Shown piece by piece: positions 5,511 to 6,329 of a DNA stretch of 6,329 bases (position 1 is its first letter; each line of letters starts with the position of its first letter). The stretch is taken from positions 1 through 6,329 of the forward strand of contig CAMIWY010000087.1 of assembly GCA_946402595.1 (NCBI GenBank), in the 5' to 3' direction. This stretch comes from an uncultured Clostridia bacterium. GTDB lineage: Bacteria > Bacillota > Clostridia > Peptostreptococcales > Anaerovoracaceae. The notes beneath the pieces are model-generated. The model made no database searches and was not told the DNA's origin. It worked only from the letters and a program-made list of their open reading frames with translations. A program made the position numbers and the translations under genes.

Positions 5511-5523
5511 AAGGAGTGCTGAA

Positions 5524-6087
5524 ATGGCAGCTTCCGAACTGACGAAAAAGGCGATAAACCAGGCTTTTCTTGAGATCCTCGCGAAAAAGCCTCTGGATAA
5601 GATCACTGTCAGGGATATTACTGAGAACTGCGGCATCAACCGCAACACGTTCTACTATCATTATCAGGACATCCCGGCTCTGCTGGAGGGCCTTCTGTCG
5701 CAGAAGGCAGATGAATTCGTGCTTGAATATCCGCATCTGAATTCCATAGATGAATGTATTACTGCTGCGATGGAATTCGCCCGTTCCAACAAGAGGGTCA
5801 TGATGCACATATTCAATTCCGGCAGCCACTCCAACATCTCATCCCTGTGGCGTATATGCGAGCATGTGATCAGGAAATATGCTGATACCGTATTCGCGGA
5901 TGCACCTCTCTCAGACAGTGACAAGGAACTGTTCATCCGCTATCACAAGTGCGCGACCTTCGGCCTGATCATAGACTGGATGCAGCACGGCATGGACGAA
6001 GCCTACGTCGATGACATGCAGAGAATATGTCAGCTCAAGAGAGGCTCAGCTGAGCTCATAATTGAAAACGCACTTTCAGAACGTTAA
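5524..6087 (+). CDS. TetR/AcrR family regulator, DhaS-like (second)
   Basis: A 187-residue regulator. The N-terminal domain shows LTKKAINQAFLEILAKKPLD (6-25) and the helix-turn-helix ITVRDITENCGINRNTFYYH (27-46). The phrases KPLDKITVRDI and INRNTFYYHYQDI are characteristic of the short TetR subgroup related to DhaS, the dihydroxyacetone kinase operon regulator in lactococci. Such proteins can be activators or coregulators as well as repressors. The C-terminal part (about 60-187) contains FGLIIDWMQHGMDE (146-159), the usual ending of this subgroup's effector domain. No dha genes are nearby, so its effector is unknown. AAAGGAG stands 7 bases before the ATG. The expression unit is complete: promoter, operator, leader and gene. 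The downstream end abuts sequencing-adapter DNA, but the coding region to the TAA looks intact. Confidence 0.9.
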   Translation: MAASELTKKAINQAFLEILAKKPLDKITVRDITENCGINRNTFYYHYQDIPALLEGLLSQKADEFVLEYPHLNSIDECITAAMEFARSNKRVMMHIFNSGSHSNISSLWRICEHVIRKYADTVFADAPLSDSDKELFIRYHKCATFGLIIDWMQHGMDEAYVDDMQRICQLKRGSAELIIENALSER

Positions 6088-6101
6088 CCAATGCACTTCT
6101 G

Positions 6102-6137
6102 TTTTTTTAATGATACGGCGACCACCGAGATCTACAC
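6102..6137 (+). other. Illumina P5 adapter/flow-cell oligo contamination, with its preceding T run
   Basis: Bases 6109-6137 read AATGATACGGCG, ACCACCGAGATC, TACAC in sequence, which from memory is the 29-base Illumina P5 sequence with no mismatch. Its translation contains MIRRPPRST, a peptide well known from contaminated database proteins. Seven T residues come first (6102-6108); the flow-cell form of P5 carries a poly-T linker at its 5' end, so the T run may belong to the artefact too. The usual read-1 primer sequence does not follow: ordinary-looking genomic DNA begins at 6138. This is not biological sequence. Confidence 0.95.
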
Positions 6138-6175
6138 AAAGCAAAACAGCGGCATTACTGCCGCTGTTTTGCTTT
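6138..6175. terminator. Bidirectional terminator hairpin, perfect 17-bp stem
   Basis: Arms AAAGCAAAACAGCGGCA (6138-6154) and TGCCGCTGTTTTGCTTT (6159-6175) are exact inverted complements around a TTAC loop. The A-rich outer left arm and T-rich outer right arm make it work in either direction, fitting its place between the convergent second TetR gene and tyrS. The left arm starts at the very first base after the adapter, so any further native A/T tract on that side is missing. Confidence 0.85.
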
Positions 6176-6219
6176 ATAATCGGTCCGTCTCCGGATTGTA
6201 TCCGTAAGACCGGTCCGGG

Positions 6220-6329
6220 TTATGCGAGGACGATCTTCTTGAATTTCTTCTTGCCCTTCTGAAGTACGAGTTCTCCGTCCTTGAAGCAGTCGAGTGTTAC
6301 AGCGAACTTCTTGTCTGTGATCTGCTCGC
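6220..6329 (-). CDS. tyrS: Tyrosyl-tRNA synthetase, C-terminal end (partial)
   Basis: The last 35 codons and the TAA stop (6222-6220) of a minus-strand gene that continues beyond the window. The peptide runs EQITDKKFAVTLDCFKDG, then ELVLQKGKKKFKKIVLA. A C-terminal LQKGKKKF-type ending is the final strand of the S4 RNA-binding domain that closes bacterial tyrosyl-tRNA synthetases, which charge tRNA-Tyr in the cytoplasm. The catalytic domain is not visible, so the call rests on this short stretch; another S4-domain protein is the main alternative. The gene would end at the 17-bp hairpin 44 bases downstream. Confidence 0.7.
   Translation of the reverse strand, partial: EQITDKKFAVTLDCFKDGELVLQKGKKKFKKIVLA

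Noticed and set aside
6077..6108. CAGAA/TTCTG plus seven T residues as a terminator of the second TetR gene
   Set aside because: The stem is only 5 bp with a 15-base loop and overlaps the coding end, and the T run probably belongs to the P5 linker; the 17-bp hairpin at 6138-6175 is the better terminator.
6062..6262. A 66-codon + strand open frame after the second TetR gene
   Set aside because: It overlaps the TetR end, translates the P5 adapter (MIRRPPRST) and runs antisense into tyrS; it exists only because of contamination.

Overview
The window looks like chromosomal DNA from an anaerobic member of the Bacillota, probably class Clostridia. The evidence is strong AGGAGG-type ribosome binding sites, a butanol-dehydrogenase-type iron alcohol dehydrogenase, a C_GCAxxG_C_C redox protein, DUF937 and two TetR regulators, with base composition near balanced by eye. 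I cannot name a genus. The sequence comes from a short-read assembly: an exact Illumina P5 oligonucleotide sits near the right end (6109-6137), so the stretch around it is not trustworthy as genome.

Layout. Bases 1-71 are the 3' end of a + strand gene for dihydrolipoyl dehydrogenase (or a close relative). It converges on a block of minus-strand genes, with a perfect 15-bp hairpin terminator between them. Read in their direction of transcription, from right to left, the minus-strand genes are: prmA (ribosomal protein L11 methyltransferase, 4505-3480); a small cysteine-rich C_GCAxxG_C_C protein (3462-3007), 17 bp downstream and surely cotranscribed; a DUF937 protein (2891-2364) with its own good promoter; an iron-containing alcohol dehydrogenase (2248-959); and a single-pass membrane protein with a very acidic tail (885-178). 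The 158-bp gap at 4505-4663 holds divergent promoters: rightward lies a TetR-type regulator (4663-5295) with a good terminator, then a second, shorter TetR/DhaS-like regulator (5524-6087). The second has a strong promoter and a palindromic operator lying on its start site. At the far right the 3' end of a minus-strand gene, most likely tyrS, converges on the second regulator across a perfect 17-bp hairpin that abuts the adapter.

How the genes relate. prmA and its downstream neighbour form the one clear operon. The alcohol dehydrogenase, DUF937 and membrane-protein genes share orientation and may be partly cotranscribed, but their gaps (73-115 bp) are large enough for separate control. Neither TetR regulator has an obvious target next to it, though each has a candidate operator of its own, which suggests autoregulation with targets elsewhere. 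I see no mobile element, CRISPR array, rRNA or tRNA. The most important single observation is the sequencing-adapter insert and the doubt it casts on the junction between the second regulator and tyrS.
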